The translations under genes and the position numbers were made by a program. The notes beneath the pieces were generated by a model that saw only the letters and a list, made by a program, of their open reading frames with translations, did no database searches and was not told the origin of the DNA. A stretch of 64,000 nucleotides of DNA from the NCBI RefSeq assembly GCF_022750545.1, contig NZ_PUIC01000001.1, positions 310,001 to 374,000 of the forward strand. The letters run 5' to 3'. Below are positions 46,375 to 57,736 of this stretch, one piece after another (the stretch's first letter is position 1; every line of letters begins with the position of its first letter). This DNA is from Caulobacter sp. CCUG 60055. GTDB lineage: Bacteria; Pseudomonadota; Alphaproteobacteria; Caulobacterales; Caulobacteraceae.

Positions 46375-46686
46375 ATGAAGTTCGTCGATCCCCGCGACTT
46401 CACCGGATCGCGCGCCTGGGAGGCGCTCGACATCGCCGAGATCGACGGCGCGACGGTGCGGCTGCACTGGGCCGACCGTCCTTATGACTGGCACGCCAAC
46501 GACGGCGACGAGGTGTTCGTCGTCCTTGACGGCGCCGTCGACATGCATTTTCGCGACGCCGACGGCGAGCATGTCCGCGCCATGGCCGCCGGGGACATCT
46601 TCTACGCCGGGGCCGGCGTGGAGCATGTCGCCCACCCCGCGCCCGAGGCGCGCATCCTGGTCATCGAAAGAAAGGGAAGCGTCTAG
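46375..46686 (+). CDS. Small cupin-domain protein
   Basis: 103 residues forming one cupin barrel: DWHANDGDEVFVVLDGAVDM (metal-binding His/Glu) and GDIFYAGAGVEHVAHPAPEA (second His). No signal. Single-domain cupins are often small-molecule sensors or isomerases; substrate unknown. It starts 4 bases after the HMGS-like stop and is followed 17 bases later by the thiolase, so it belongs to the same transcript. Confidence 0.8.
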   Translation: MKFVDPRDFTGSRAWEALDIAEIDGATVRLHWADRPYDWHANDGDEVFVVLDGAVDMHFRDADGEHVRAMAAGDIFYAGAGVEHVAHPAPEARILVIERKGSV

Positions 46687-46703
46687 CTTCCAGGAGGAAA
46701 CCC

Positions 46704-47906
46704 ATGCCCGCCGGAATCAAGGACAAGGTCGCCGTCATCGGCATGGGCTGCTCGAAGTTCGGCGAGCGATGGGATTGCGGGCCCGACGAACTGATGGTCG
46801 AGGCCTATGTCGAGGCGCTCCAGGACGCGGGGATCGAGCCGAGCCAGCTCGACGCCGCCTGGTTCTCGACGCACATCGACGAGATCGGCACGGGCAAGGG
46901 CGGCACGCCGCTGTCGGTGGCGCTGCGTCTGCCGAACATCGCGGTGACGCGGGTGGAGAATTTCTGCGCCTCGGGCTCGGAGGCGTTCCGGGGCGCGGTC
47001 TACGCCGTCGCGGCCGGGGCCGCCGACATCGCCCTGGCCGTCGGCGTCGAGAAGCTGAAGGACACCGGCTATGGCGGCCTGCCGGTCGGAGCGCCCGGCA
47101 CCCTGATCCCGCAGATCTCGCCCAACGGCTCGGCTCCCGGCAACTTCGCCCAGTTGGCCAGCGCCTATCGGGCCAAGCACGGGGTCTCCAGGGAGGACCT
47201 CAAGCGCGCCATCGCCCACGTTTCGGTCAAGAGCCACGCCAACGGCGCCAAGAACGCCAAGGCCCACCTGCGCAAGCCGATCACCGAGGAGCAGGCCCTG
47301 AACGCGCCGATGATCGCCGAGCCGCTGGGCCTGTTCGACTGCTGCGGCGTGTCGGACGGTGCGGCGGCGGCCATCGTCACCACGCCCGAGATCGCCCGGG
47401 CGCTGGGCAAGCGCGACCTCGTCATGGTCAAGGCGCTGCAACTGTCCGTCTCCAACGGTTCGGAGGCGCAGTACAACGGCTGGGACGGCAGCTATTTCCA
47501 CACCGCCCGCATCGCCGCCGGCAAGGCCTATCGCGAGGCCGGCGTCGAGCGGCCGCGCGAACAGATCTCGATGATGGAGGTGCACGACTGCTTCTCGATC
47601 ACCGAACTGGTGACCATGGAGGACCTGTTCATCAGCGCCGAGGGCCAGGGCTGGCGCGACGTGATGGACGGCTTCTACGACGCCGACGGCGGGGTGCCGT
47701 GCCAGATCGACGGCGGCCTGAAATGCTTCGGCCACCCGATCGGCGCCTCGGGCCTGCGCATGCTCTACGAGATGTACCTGCAACTGCAGGGCCGCGCCGG
47801 CGAGCGGCAGCTGCGCGACCCGGTCCTGGGCATGACGCACAATCTCGGCGGCTCGCCCTCGACCAATGTCTGCTCGGTGGCCATCGTCGGCCGCGAAGGC
47901 GCCTAG
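46704..47906 (+). CDS. Thiolase (SCP2-type acetyl-CoA acetyltransferase)
   Basis: 400 residues, thiolase fold without signal. The nucleophile Cys is in VENFCASGSEAFRGAV, the second conserved region is CFGHPIGASGLRML (His), and the late block GMTHNLGGSPSTNVCSVAI supplies the second Cys. This matches SCP2/lipid-transfer thiolases that cleave or form acyl-CoA beta-keto bonds. AGGAGG precedes the ATG. DUF35/OB-fold partners usually accompany such thiolases; here the partner is the fused HMGS-like protein upstream. Confidence 0.88.
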   Translation: MPAGIKDKVAVIGMGCSKFGERWDCGPDELMVEAYVEALQDAGIEPSQLDAAWFSTHIDEIGTGKGGTPLSVALRLPNIAVTRVENFCASGSEAFRGAVYAVAAGAADIALAVGVEKLKDTGYGGLPVGAPGTLIPQISPNGSAPGNFAQLASAYRAKHGVSREDLKRAIAHVSVKSHANGAKNAKAHLRKPITEEQALNAPMIAEPLGLFDCCGVSDGAAAAIVTTPEIARALGKRDLVMVKALQLSVSNGSEAQYNGWDGSYFHTARIAAGKAYREAGVERPREQISMMEVHDCFSITELVTMEDLFISAEGQGWRDVMDGFYDADGGVPCQIDGGLKCFGHPIGASGLRMLYEMYLQLQGRAGERQLRDPVLGMTHNLGGSPSTNVCSVAIVGREGA

Positions 47907-47960
47907 ACCCTCTGAGAAAGGACGTCGCACCGCTCTCGCGGTTCGTGTATCGCTTGCGGC

Positions 47961-49157
47961 ATGGCGGAAGGGCAGGTCGGGTTCAAGCGTTGGCTTCTGG
48001 CGGGCGGCGTCGCCATGGCGGCGATCGTCCTGACCGCGGCGTTCGTGTGGCGGGACGACATCCTGCAGGCGGCGCTCGATCCCAAGGTGCCCTATCAGAC
48101 CTACCGTCCGCCGCCGCCGCCCGACTACGGCCAGCGCAAGAGCTGGGCGCTGATACCGGACCGGCCGGCCATCTGGACCGCCAACGACCTGCCGGCCGAC
48201 GTCTTCTTCATCCATCCGACCACCTTCGACGGCGGCCGCGACTGGAATGCGCCGATCGGCGCCTCGCAGGCCGACCGCCTGCTCAACCGGGTGATGCTGC
48301 CCAACTACGCCGGGCCGTTCTTCCGGGTCGGGCGCCTGTTCGCCCCCAAGTACCGGCAGGCCAGCCTCTACAGCCAGCTGACCTTGCGCGACGACGCCCG
48401 CGACGCCCGGCGATTCGCCTATGGCGACGTGCGGGAGGCCTTCCGGTACTATCTGGAGCACTATAATCGCGGCCGGCCGCTCGTGCTCGTCGGGGTGGAG
48501 CAGGGCGGCCTGATGGCGCAGCGGCTGCTGCGTGACGAGATCGCGCCGGATCGCAAGCTGGTGAACCGGTTGGCGGGGGTCTATCTCGTCGATGTCGCTG
48601 CGCCGCGGACCGACTATGACGGCCCCAAGGCCGGCCCGATCCCGTCCTGCTCTCGCCGCAACCAGGCGCGCTGCGTGGTCGGCTGGATCGACGTCTGGGA
48701 CAACGACCACGACGCCGCCCAGCAAGCCCTCGACCGGGCCCTGGTCTGGAAGGGCGACCAGCTGGTCAACCTGGACGGCCGCGACGCGCTCTGCGTCAAC
48801 CCCCTGGTGGGCAAGGAGACCGACGAGAAGGTTCCGACCCGCGCCAACCTCGGCGCGGCCAATGTCTCGGGTCTGGAATGGGGCACGCGTCCGGCGTTCC
48901 TGGTGCGGCAGGTGTCGACCCAGTGCGTCGGCGGGGTGCTGCGGGTGTCGAAGCCGAAATCGCCGTCGCTGAAGGAATCCGGCGGCTGGGCCGACCGGCT
49001 GAAGGAACCGGCCTTCAACCTGTTCTACGCCGACCTTGAAGCCGACGCCCAGGCGCGGGTGGCGAGCCTGCTGAACCTTCCGGACTTCCCCAAGCCGGCC
49101 CCGCCGATCGAGAAGTCGATCGAAGTCGGGATGGCCCCGGTGCACCGCATCGACTAG
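47961..49157 (+). CDS. DUF3089 alpha/beta-hydrolase-like protein with altered nucleophile
   Basis: 398 residues, anchored by one N-terminal membrane helix (WLLAGGVAMAAIVLTAAFVW). The DUF3089 layout follows: VFFIHPTTFDGG, YAGPFFRVGRLFAP, YYLEHYNRGRPLVLVG, NPLVGKETDEKVP. The expected nucleophile elbow (G-H-S-Q-G) is G178-V-E180-Q-G182, so the catalytic Ser is Glu. It may be a non-catalytic relative or use another residue. It overlaps the convergent DUF6285 gene by 4 bases. Confidence 0.78.
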   Translation: MAEGQVGFKRWLLAGGVAMAAIVLTAAFVWRDDILQAALDPKVPYQTYRPPPPPDYGQRKSWALIPDRPAIWTANDLPADVFFIHPTTFDGGRDWNAPIGASQADRLLNRVMLPNYAGPFFRVGRLFAPKYRQASLYSQLTLRDDARDARRFAYGDVREAFRYYLEHYNRGRPLVLVGVEQGGLMAQRLLRDEIAPDRKLVNRLAGVYLVDVAAPRTDYDGPKAGPIPSCSRRNQARCVVGWIDVWDNDHDAAQQALDRALVWKGDQLVNLDGRDALCVNPLVGKETDEKVPTRANLGAANVSGLEWGTRPAFLVRQVSTQCVGGVLRVSKPKSPSLKESGGWADRLKEPAFNLFYADLEADAQARVASLLNLPDFPKPAPPIEKSIEVGMAPVHRID

Positions 49158-49537
49158 CCGCCGCCGGGCTCGCCCAGCAGGGCCTTGAGGCCGGAATAGC
49201 CGGGCTGGTCGATGCCGACCTGCTCGGCGGCGCAGCGTTTCAGGTGATCCATCAGGCCCGGATGGTCGAGCGTGATCTCGCCGGCGCGCAATCCGTCGCA
49301 GAGGGCGGCGTTCAGGGTCTCGAAATCCCCGTCTCGCCCCAAGAGCCCGCGCAGGCGCTCGCGGGCCGCCGTCTCGGCCGCCGCGCCGGCCTCCAGCTCG
49401 CGCCGGACCACTCCGAGAGCGTTGACCGCCACCCGGGCGTGAAAGGCGTCGCGGTCCTTGAGCGCAGGCGCGGCCCGCTCCTCGATGAAGCGGGCGACGG
49501 CGTCGATCAATTCCAGGGCGGTGGGGTGGCGGATCAT
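49154..49537 (-). CDS. DUF6285 protein
   Basis: 127 residues, all-helical: MIRHPTALELIDAVARFIEE, FHARVAVNALGVVRRELE, RERLRGLLGRDGDFETLN. This matches the short DUF6285 proteins encoded right after aminoglycoside-phosphotransferase-like genes in acyl-CoA dehydrogenase loci. Its ATG overlaps the stop of the upstream kinase-like gene by 4 bases. Function unknown; probably works with that kinase. Confidence 0.75.
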   Translation of the reverse strand: MIRHPTALELIDAVARFIEERAAPALKDRDAFHARVAVNALGVVRRELEAGAAAETAARERLRGLLGRDGDFETLNAALCDGLRAGEITLDHPGLMDHLKRCAAEQVGIDQPGYSGLKALLGEPGGG

Positions 49538-50559
49538 GCGGCCCGTTCCAGCAAGGCGACGAGGTCGATCTCGGTTTCACTGGCCCGGCGGCCGATCATC
49601 GCCCGTTCGACCGACAGGTCGGCGCCGGCGGCGTAGCTGGCGTACATCATCAGGCACATGACTCCCCATTTCAGCGAACCGAGCATCTGCCAGTAGAGCA
49701 GCCGCTCCAGCGACGGCGGCTCGCCGCCGGCGGCCGCGTAGCCTTCCAGCAGGTCCTCGTAGGTCCCGAAGCCGCCGACGGGCTTGCGGTGCTCGCCGAA
49801 GCGCCAGGAGTTGACGCAGATCCAGCCGAGATCCTCGGCCGGGTCGCCCCGGTGCGCCAGCTCCCAGTCGAGCACGGCGGCCAGCCCGCGTTCAGGGTCG
49901 ACGATCAGGTTGCCGTTCCTGAAATCGCCATGGGCCAGGACCGGGCGGACCAGGGGCGGAGCGTGGGCCTTCAGGTGCGCGAAGGCGGCCTCGAACACCG
50001 GACGCCGGGCGTCGAGGCCGCGATAGACCGCCTCGTAACGGGCCAGCTCGCTGGCGGCGTCGGACATCGGCAGCTCGGCCAGCGGATCGAGGGGCGTGGC
50101 GTGGATGCGGGCCAGGACCTCGCCGCATCGTCGCGCCAGGCCGGGGCGGACCTTGGCGAAGGCCTCGTTGCGCACGATGCGGCTTCCCAGGGTCTCGCCG
50201 GCGACGCGCGCCATCACATAGGCCTCGCCGAGGCCGTCTTCCACCGCGCAGACATGGACCACGTCCGGCGTCGGGGCGCCCTGGGCCGCGGCGGCGCGGA
50301 TCAGCCGGGCCTCCATGGCGAGCGGGAGCGCGCGGCCTTCGGCCTCGCCCAGCGCATGGGCGGGGCGCCGGCGCAGGATCAACGGCGTCGGCCGGGCGCC
50401 GTCATTGACGACGAAGGCCCAGGTCTCCTGGCTGGCCCCGCCGGACAGGCGGCGCAGGTCGCCGATCTCTCCGCCGCCGGGAACCAGGCGCGGCGCCAGG
50501 GCTTGCAGGGCGGCGTGCATCGCTTGCGGGTCCAACTCGACCTCCCGGGATCGGGCCAT
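49534..50559 (-). CDS. Aminoglycoside-phosphotransferase-like kinase (ACAD10-type)
   Basis: 341 residues from ATG 50559. The kinase core shows LSGGASQETWAFVV (nucleotide loop), YVMARVAGETLG, HGDFRNGNLIVDPE (catalytic Asp and Asn) and VLDWELAHRGDPAEDLGW (metal Asp). This is the family found beside acyl-CoA dehydrogenases and thought to phosphorylate hydroxyacyl-CoAs. Coupled to the DUF6285 gene. It follows recG by 30 bases on the same strand, perhaps by read-through. A TTG start nine residues earlier is possible. Confidence 0.88.
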   Translation of the reverse strand: MARSREVELDPQAMHAALQALAPRLVPGGGEIGDLRRLSGGASQETWAFVVNDGARPTPLILRRRPAHALGEAEGRALPLAMEARLIRAAAAQGAPTPDVVHVCAVEDGLGEAYVMARVAGETLGSRIVRNEAFAKVRPGLARRCGEVLARIHATPLDPLAELPMSDAASELARYEAVYRGLDARRPVFEAAFAHLKAHAPPLVRPVLAHGDFRNGNLIVDPERGLAAVLDWELAHRGDPAEDLGWICVNSWRFGEHRKPVGGFGTYEDLLEGYAAAGGEPPSLERLLYWQMLGSLKWGVMCLMMYASYAAGADLSVERAMIGRRASETEIDLVALLERAA

Positions 50560-50589
50560 GTTGGCCCGGCGCGAGGATGTCGCCAAGCC

Positions 50590-52665
<2,076 letters not shown>

Positions 52666-52745
52666 CGCGGCACCATAGCGCGGGTGGCGGGCGGTCGCTT
52701 GGCGTTCTATATGCCCGCCTTCACCTCATGCTTTCGCCGGATCCC

Positions 52746-53030
52746 ATGGACGACACCCGCCTCAAGAAGATTCGATTCCGCGCCTGGCATCGGGGGTTCA
52801 GAGAGGCCGACCTCATCCTCGGACCGTTCGCCGACAAGCATCTGGCCGAGCTGACGCCGACCCAGGTCGACGCCTTCGAAGTGCTGCTCGACCAACCGGA
52901 CCAGGACCTCTACGCCTGGATCGTGGGGCGCGAGCCGACGCCGGAAGCCTATGACGGCGAAGTGCTGGACCTGATCAAGAGCTTCCGCTTCTTCGCCCAC
53001 GCCGCCCGCGACGGCGACCTGGGAGCCTGA
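52746..53030 (+). CDS. sdhE: Succinate dehydrogenase assembly factor 2 (SdhE, FAD assembly)
   Basis: 94 residues, all-helical, with the signature HRGFREADLILGPFADKHL: the RGxxE motif (RGFRE) needed to attach FAD covalently to SdhA. The late block YAWIVGREPTPEAYDG is also typical of DUF339. It lies 4 bases before mfd and is surely co-transcribed. ATG 52746 gives the usual length; 52728 is possible. Confidence 0.93.
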   Translation: MDDTRLKKIRFRAWHRGFREADLILGPFADKHLAELTPTQVDAFEVLLDQPDQDLYAWIVGREPTPEAYDGEVLDLIKSFRFFAHAARDGDLGA

Positions 53031-53034
53031 GGGC

Positions 53035-56000
53035 ATGGCGCGCGATTCCGAAGCCAAACGCATCGCTACGGACCCGGGCCGGCTCGACCTGGGCAGCGCC
53101 CCCGAGGGTTTCGACGCCCTGGTGATGGCCGACATCGTGCGGGCCCGGGGCGGCCTGAACGTCTTCGTCGCCCGCGACGGCGCCAGGGCCTCGGCCTTCA
53201 TCGACGCCCTGGCGTTCTTCGCGCCCGAGATCGAGATCTTGCGGTTCCCGTCCTGGGACTGCCTGCCCTATGACCGCATCGGGCCGTCCGCCGGGGTTGC
53301 GGCCCAGCGCATGGCCACGCTGAGCCTGTTGGCGCGCGGACTGGACGCCAAGCCACGCCTGCTGGTCACCCAGACGCCGGCGCTGCTGCAGCGCACGCCG
53401 CCGCGCGAGGCCGTCGGCCGCGCCGCCTATCTGGCCCGCCACGGCCAGGACGTGAACATCGCCGACCTAGAACGCTATTTCGCCGTCAACGGCTATGTGC
53501 GGGCCTCGACGGTGTCGGAGCGCGGCGAGTTCGCCATCCGCGGCGGCGTCATCGACGTCTTCCCGTCGGCGGCCGACGAGCCGGTCCGCCTGGACCTGTT
53601 CGGCGACACGCTCGATTCGATCCGGGCCTTCGATCCCGAGACCCAGCGCTCGACGCGGCAGCTCAAGGCTGTCGACCTGCTGCCGGTCAGCGAGGCCCTG
53701 CTCGACGCCGAGGCGGTGTCGCGGTTCCGCAAGGGCTATCTCGCCACCTTCGGCGCGCCCGGCGACGACGCCATGTACGCCGCGATCAGCGAGGGCCACC
53801 GCCGCGCCGGGCTGGAGCATTTCCTGCCGCTGTTCTACGAGCGGCTCGAGACCTTGTTCGACTACCTGCCGCCGGGCTGCCTGATCGGGGTCGATCACCT
53901 CGCCGCCGAAGCCCGCGACGAGCGTCTGGCCATGATCGCCGACGCCTTCGACGCGCGGTCCGAGGCGGCGCAGAAGGGACGCTATCGCGCCCTTCCGGCC
54001 ACGGCGCTCTACCTCTCGGAACAGGAATGGGAGCAGCGGCTGGCGCTGCACCCCAACCGCCGGTTCTCGCCCTTCGCTAGCGAAGGCGCGGTGGACATGG
54101 GCGCGCGCCTGGGCCGCACCTTCGCAGCCGAACGGGCCCAGGACAGCGTCAACCTGTTCGAAGCCGCCGCCGAACACGCCCGCAAGCTGGCCGGCGAGGG
54201 GCGGCGGGTGCTGTTCGCCTCGTGGTCGGAAGGCTCGTCCGAACGCCTGGGGACCATGCTGGCCGACCACGGGCTGAAGGGCATCGCCTTCGCGCCGTAC
54301 TGGCAGGCGGCCAAGGCCAACGACCCCAAGAAGCCGCAACGGGTGGTGCTGCCGCTCGACGCCGGCTTCGAAACCGATAACCTGGCGGTCATCTCCGAGA
54401 CCGACATCCTCGGCGACCGGCTGGCGCGGCCCAAGAAGCGGCGGCGCGCCCAGAACTTCCTGGCCGAGGCCTCGGCCCTGACCCCCGGCGATCTGGTGGT
54501 GCACATCGACCACGGCATCGGCCGCTATGAGGGACTGAAGACGCTGGAGGTGCAGGAGGCGCCCCACGACTGCCTCGAACTGCACTACGCCGGCGAAGCC
54601 AAGCTCTACCTGCCGGTCGAGAACATCGACCTCCTGACCCGCTACGGCGCCGAGAGCGACGGGGTTCAGCTCGACCGGCTGGGCGGCGCCGCCTGGCAGG
54701 CGCGCAAGGCCCGGGCCAAGGAACGGCTGCGCGAGATGGCCGACGGTCTGATCCAGATCGCCGCCGCCCGCCAGCTCAAGCACACCGACGAGGTCGACCC
54801 GCCGCACGGCCTGTTCGACGAGTTCTGCGCCCGCTTCCCCTACGAGGAGACCGACGACCAGCTCAACGCCATCGGCGACGTGCTGACCGACCTTTCGGCC
54901 GGCAAGCCGATGGACCGGCTGATCTGCGGCGACGTCGGCTTCGGCAAGACCGAGGTGGCGCTGCGCGCGGCCTTCGTGACGGCGATGAGCGGCCATCAGG
55001 TCGCCGTGGTCTGCCCGACCACCCTGCTGGCGCGCCAGCACTACAAGACCTTCGTCGACCGCTTCCAGGGCTGGCCGGTCAAGGTCCGCCGCCTGTCGCG
55101 GCTGGTCCCGGCCAAGGAAGCGAGCGAGACCCGCGACGGGCTCAAGGCCGGCGAGATCGAGATCGTCATCGGCACCCACGCCGTCCTGTCCAAGCAGGTC
55201 GAGTTCAAGAACCTCGGCCTGGTCATCGTCGACGAGGAGCAGCACTTCGGCGTCAAGCACAAGGAAGCGCTGAAGGCCCTGCGCGCCGACGTGCACATGC
55301 TGACCCTGACGGCGACGCCGATCCCGCGCACCTTGCAGATGGCGCTGTCGGGCATCCGCGAGATGTCGATCATCGCCACGCCGCCGGTCGACCGCCTGGC
55401 GGTGCGGACCTACATCACCCCGTTCGACCCCGTGGTGGTGCGCGAGGCGCTGCTGCGCGAGAAGTATCGCGGCGGCCAGGCCTACTATGTCGCGCCGCGC
55501 CTGAAGGACCTGCCGGACATCGAGAAGTTCCTGCGCGAGCAGGTGCCGGAAGTGAAGTTCGTCGTCGGCCACGGCCAGATGGCGCCGACCCAGCTCGAAG
55601 ACGTCATGACCGCCTTCTACGAGGGCCAGTACGACGTCTTGCTATCGACCACCATCGTCGAGTCCGGGCTGGACATCCCGACCGCCAACACCCTGGTCAT
55701 CCATCGCGCCGACATGTTCGGCCTGGCCCAGCTCTACCAGATCCGCGGGCGCGTCGGCCGCTCCAAGGCCCGCGCCTACGCCTACATGACCACCCCGGCC
55801 GAGCGGCAGATCACCCTGTCGGCCGAGAAGCGCCTGAAGGTGCTGCAGTCGCTCGACAGCCTGGGCGCCGGCTTCCAGCTGGCCAGCCACGACCTCGACA
55901 TCCGCGGCGGCGGCAACCTGCTCGGCGACGAGCAGTCGGGCCACATCAAGGAGATCGGCGTCGAGCTGTACCAGCAGATGCTGGAGGACGCCGTGGCCGA

Positions 56001-56496
56001 GCTGAAGGCCAGGGGCGGCCCCGACGCCCTGGTGGTCGATCGCGGCTGGTCGCCGCAGATCAACACCGGCGCGGCCGTGCTGATCCCCGAGAACTACGTG
56101 CCGGACCTCAATGTCCGGCTGGCGCTCTATCGCCGCCTGTCCGAGGCCGAGAAGGCCCAGGACCGCGAAGCCCTGGCCGCCGAGCTGATCGACCGCTTCG
56201 GGCCCCTGCCGGCCGAGGCCGGCCAGCTGCTGAAGGTGGTGGCGATCAAGGGCCTGTGCCGCCAGGCCAATGTCGGCAAGATCGACGTCGGCCCCAAGGG
56301 GGCGGTGATCGCCTTCCGCGACGATCACTTCGCCAACCCGGCGGCCCTGGTCCTCTTCATCCAGAAGAACGGGGCGGTGTGGCGGTTGCGGCCGGATCAG
56401 AAGGTGGTGGTCAAGGGCGAGTGGGACGAGCCCGAAGCGCGCCTCAACGCCGCCGAGAAGATCCTCGTCCAGCTGGCCAAGCTGGCCGGCGGCTGA
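53035..56496 (+). CDS. mfd: Transcription-repair coupling factor
   Basis: 1153 residues, the full Mfd length. N-terminal UvrB-like region (LPYDRIGPSAGVAAQR), an RNA-polymerase interaction domain near 490-550 (DLVVHIDHGIGRYEGLKTLE), helicase motifs GDVGFGKTEVALRAAF (Walker A), IVDEEQHFGVKHKEALKALR, TLTATPIPRTLQMALSGIRE and STTIVESGLDIPTANTLV, the RecG-like TRG region after them, and the C-terminal UvrA-inhibiting domain. It displaces stalled RNA polymerase and recruits UvrA. A GGGAG site lies upstream. It ends with no gap against a convergent gene. Confidence 0.97.
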   Translation: MARDSEAKRIATDPGRLDLGSAPEGFDALVMADIVRARGGLNVFVARDGARASAFIDALAFFAPEIEILRFPSWDCLPYDRIGPSAGVAAQRMATLSLLARGLDAKPRLLVTQTPALLQRTPPREAVGRAAYLARHGQDVNIADLERYFAVNGYVRASTVSERGEFAIRGGVIDVFPSAADEPVRLDLFGDTLDSIRAFDPETQRSTRQLKAVDLLPVSEALLDAEAVSRFRKGYLATFGAPGDDAMYAAISEGHRRAGLEHFLPLFYERLETLFDYLPPGCLIGVDHLAAEARDERLAMIADAFDARSEAAQKGRYRALPATALYLSEQEWEQRLALHPNRRFSPFASEGAVDMGARLGRTFAAERAQDSVNLFEAAAEHARKLAGEGRRVLFASWSEGSSERLGTMLADHGLKGIAFAPYWQAAKANDPKKPQRVVLPLDAGFETDNLAVISETDILGDRLARPKKRRRAQNFLAEASALTPGDLVVHIDHGIGRYEGLKTLEVQEAPHDCLELHYAGEAKLYLPVENIDLLTRYGAESDGVQLDRLGGAAWQARKARAKERLREMADGLIQIAAARQLKHTDEVDPPHGLFDEFCARFPYEETDDQLNAIGDVLTDLSAGKPMDRLICGDVGFGKTEVALRAAFVTAMSGHQVAVVCPTTLLARQHYKTFVDRFQGWPVKVRRLSRLVPAKEASETRDGLKAGEIEIVIGTHAVLSKQVEFKNLGLVIVDEEQHFGVKHKEALKALRADVHMLTLTATPIPRTLQMALSGIREMSIIATPPVDRLAVRTYITPFDPVVVREALLREKYRGGQAYYVAPRLKDLPDIEKFLREQVPEVKFVVGHGQMAPTQLEDVMTAFYEGQYDVLLSTTIVESGLDIPTANTLVIHRADMFGLAQLYQIRGRVGRSKARAYAYMTTPAERQITLSAEKRLKVLQSLDSLGAGFQLASHDLDIRGGGNLLGDEQSGHIKEIGVELYQQMLEDAVAELKARGGPDALVVDRGWSPQINTGAAVLIPENYVPDLNVRLALYRRLSEAEKAQDREALAAELIDRFGPLPAEAGQLLKVVAIKGLCRQANVGKIDVGPKGAVIAFRDDHFANPAALVLFIQKNGAVWRLRPDQKVVVKGEWDEPEARLNAAEKILVQLAKLAGG

Positions 56497-57021
56497 TCAG
56501 GCCCCGGCCGCCCGCGCGGCCCGGGCCTCGCTCAGCAGGCGCCGGCCGCGGATCGCCATCTCCAGCCGTTGCACGCCCAGCATGCCGACGGCGAAAACCA
56601 CGAAGGCGTCGGTGATCAGCGCCACGCTCAGGTGCCAGGCCTGGGCCTCCTGCAGCATCACCGAGCGCAGGCCGAAGCGGACGGCGAACAGGGCGACCAG
56701 GAAATACAGCGCCCATGGCGAGGCCTGGACGTTCATGGCGTGGGTCTGCGGATCGACGGTGATGTTCATCATCCGGCCGCGGAACCAGCCGGCCACGGCG
56801 CCGACCGTGAAGATCAGGCCGAGCCAGAACCAGTCGAGGCCCTTGGGAGGCATCTGGCTCAGCATGGCCGCCGCCGAGGCGAGCATGATCGCCGGCATGA
56901 TCCACAGCCATTCGAGCTTGAGCGGCCGCGACTGGCTCATCCGCCGCAGGCGAAGGATGACCACCAGCAGGATGAGCGGCGTGATGACGAAGGGCAGCAG
57001 CCTGGCGGAGTTGTGGTCCAT
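56497..57021 (-). CDS. CcdC-like (DUF1453) integral membrane protein
   Basis: 174 residues with about four to five membrane segments (LLPFVITPLILLVVILRLRR, LEWLWIMPAIMLASAAAML, WFWLGLIFTVGAVAGWFRG, YFLVALFAVRFGLRSVML). The inner-facing WFRGRMMNITVDPQTHAM and downstream ASPWALYFL match the CcdC/DUF1453 pattern. Role unclear; the name comes from cytochrome c biogenesis neighbours in Bacillus. The ATG at 57021 is preceded by GAGGAT. Stop adjoins mfd. Confidence 0.75.
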   Translation of the reverse strand: MDHNSARLLPFVITPLILLVVILRLRRMSQSRPLKLEWLWIMPAIMLASAAAMLSQMPPKGLDWFWLGLIFTVGAVAGWFRGRMMNITVDPQTHAMNVQASPWALYFLVALFAVRFGLRSVMLQEAQAWHLSVALITDAFVVFAVGMLGVQRLEMAIRGRRLLSEARAARAAGA

Positions 57022-57068
57022 CGTACGGAAATCCTCACAGGACCGGCGCGCCGGCCGGCTATCGGGGG

Positions 57069-57722
57069 TCAGCCGCCGGCGGGCGGGGCGGCGGCGAGCG
57101 AGTCGATGGCCTGAAGCAGGCGGTCGGGGGGCTCGGCCCCGGCCACCGCCACGCGGCCGGCGAATATCGTGAACGGCACGCCGCTGACGCCGGCGCGCAC
57201 CGCCAGTTCGTGCTCGCGCGTCACGGTTTCGCGATCGGCGTCCTCGGACAGCAGCTTGAGGATCAGCAGGCGGTCCATTCCGGCCGCCGCGCCGATGGCC
57301 GCCAGCTCCTCGGGCGCGCCTATGTCGCGTCCCTCGACGAAATAGGCCCGGAGCAGCCCCTCGACCACGGCGTCCTGGACGCCTTGCCCGTGGGCCCAGC
57401 GGATCAGCCGATGCGCCGCATTGGTGTTGGGCGACCGCTCGATCCGCGCGAAGTCGAAGGCGACGCCGTCCTCGGCCCCGAGGGCGACCAGATGGTCGTG
57501 CACGGTCTTGAGCCGTGCCGGGTCGGGGAACTTGGCGGCCATGTAGGCGGCGCGGTCCACGCCTTCCTCGGGCAAGGTCGGATCGAGCTGGTAGGGGCGC
57601 CAGACCACATGCGGCTCGATGTCCGGCCGCAGGGCCAGCGCCTGGTGCAGCCGTCGCCATCCCAGATAGCACCAGGGGCAGACCACGTCGGCGATGAAGT
57701 CGATTTGCAGGGGCTCGGCCAT
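57069..57722 (-). CDS. DsbA-family oxidoreductase (FrnE-like)
   Basis: 217 residues, cytoplasmic (no signal). The thioredoxin-fold active site is DVVCPWCYLGWRRL (CPWC), with the cis-Pro loop AGVSGVPFTIFAG (VPF) and a helical insert of ~100 residues. This FrnE / 2-hydroxychromene-2-carboxylate isomerase-like group acts on disulfides or on glutathione-linked substrates. It is between a membrane protein and the PopA-like gene, same strand, 15 bases from the latter. Confidence 0.9.
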   Translation of the reverse strand: MAEPLQIDFIADVVCPWCYLGWRRLHQALALRPDIEPHVVWRPYQLDPTLPEEGVDRAAYMAAKFPDPARLKTVHDHLVALGAEDGVAFDFARIERSPNTNAAHRLIRWAHGQGVQDAVVEGLLRAYFVEGRDIGAPEELAAIGAAAGMDRLLILKLLSEDADRETVTREHELAVRAGVSGVPFTIFAGRVAVAGAEPPDRLLQAIDSLAAAPPAGG

Positions 57723-57736
57723 GGCCGCAGACTGGC

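Noticed and set aside
46683-49580. 965-codon minus-strand frame over the thiolase and DUF3089 genes
   Set aside because: Low-complexity antisense frame; both + strand genes are supported by motifs and ribosome sites.
53467-55572. 701-codon minus-strand frame inside mfd
   Set aside because: Antisense shadow of mfd, with no recognisable domain.
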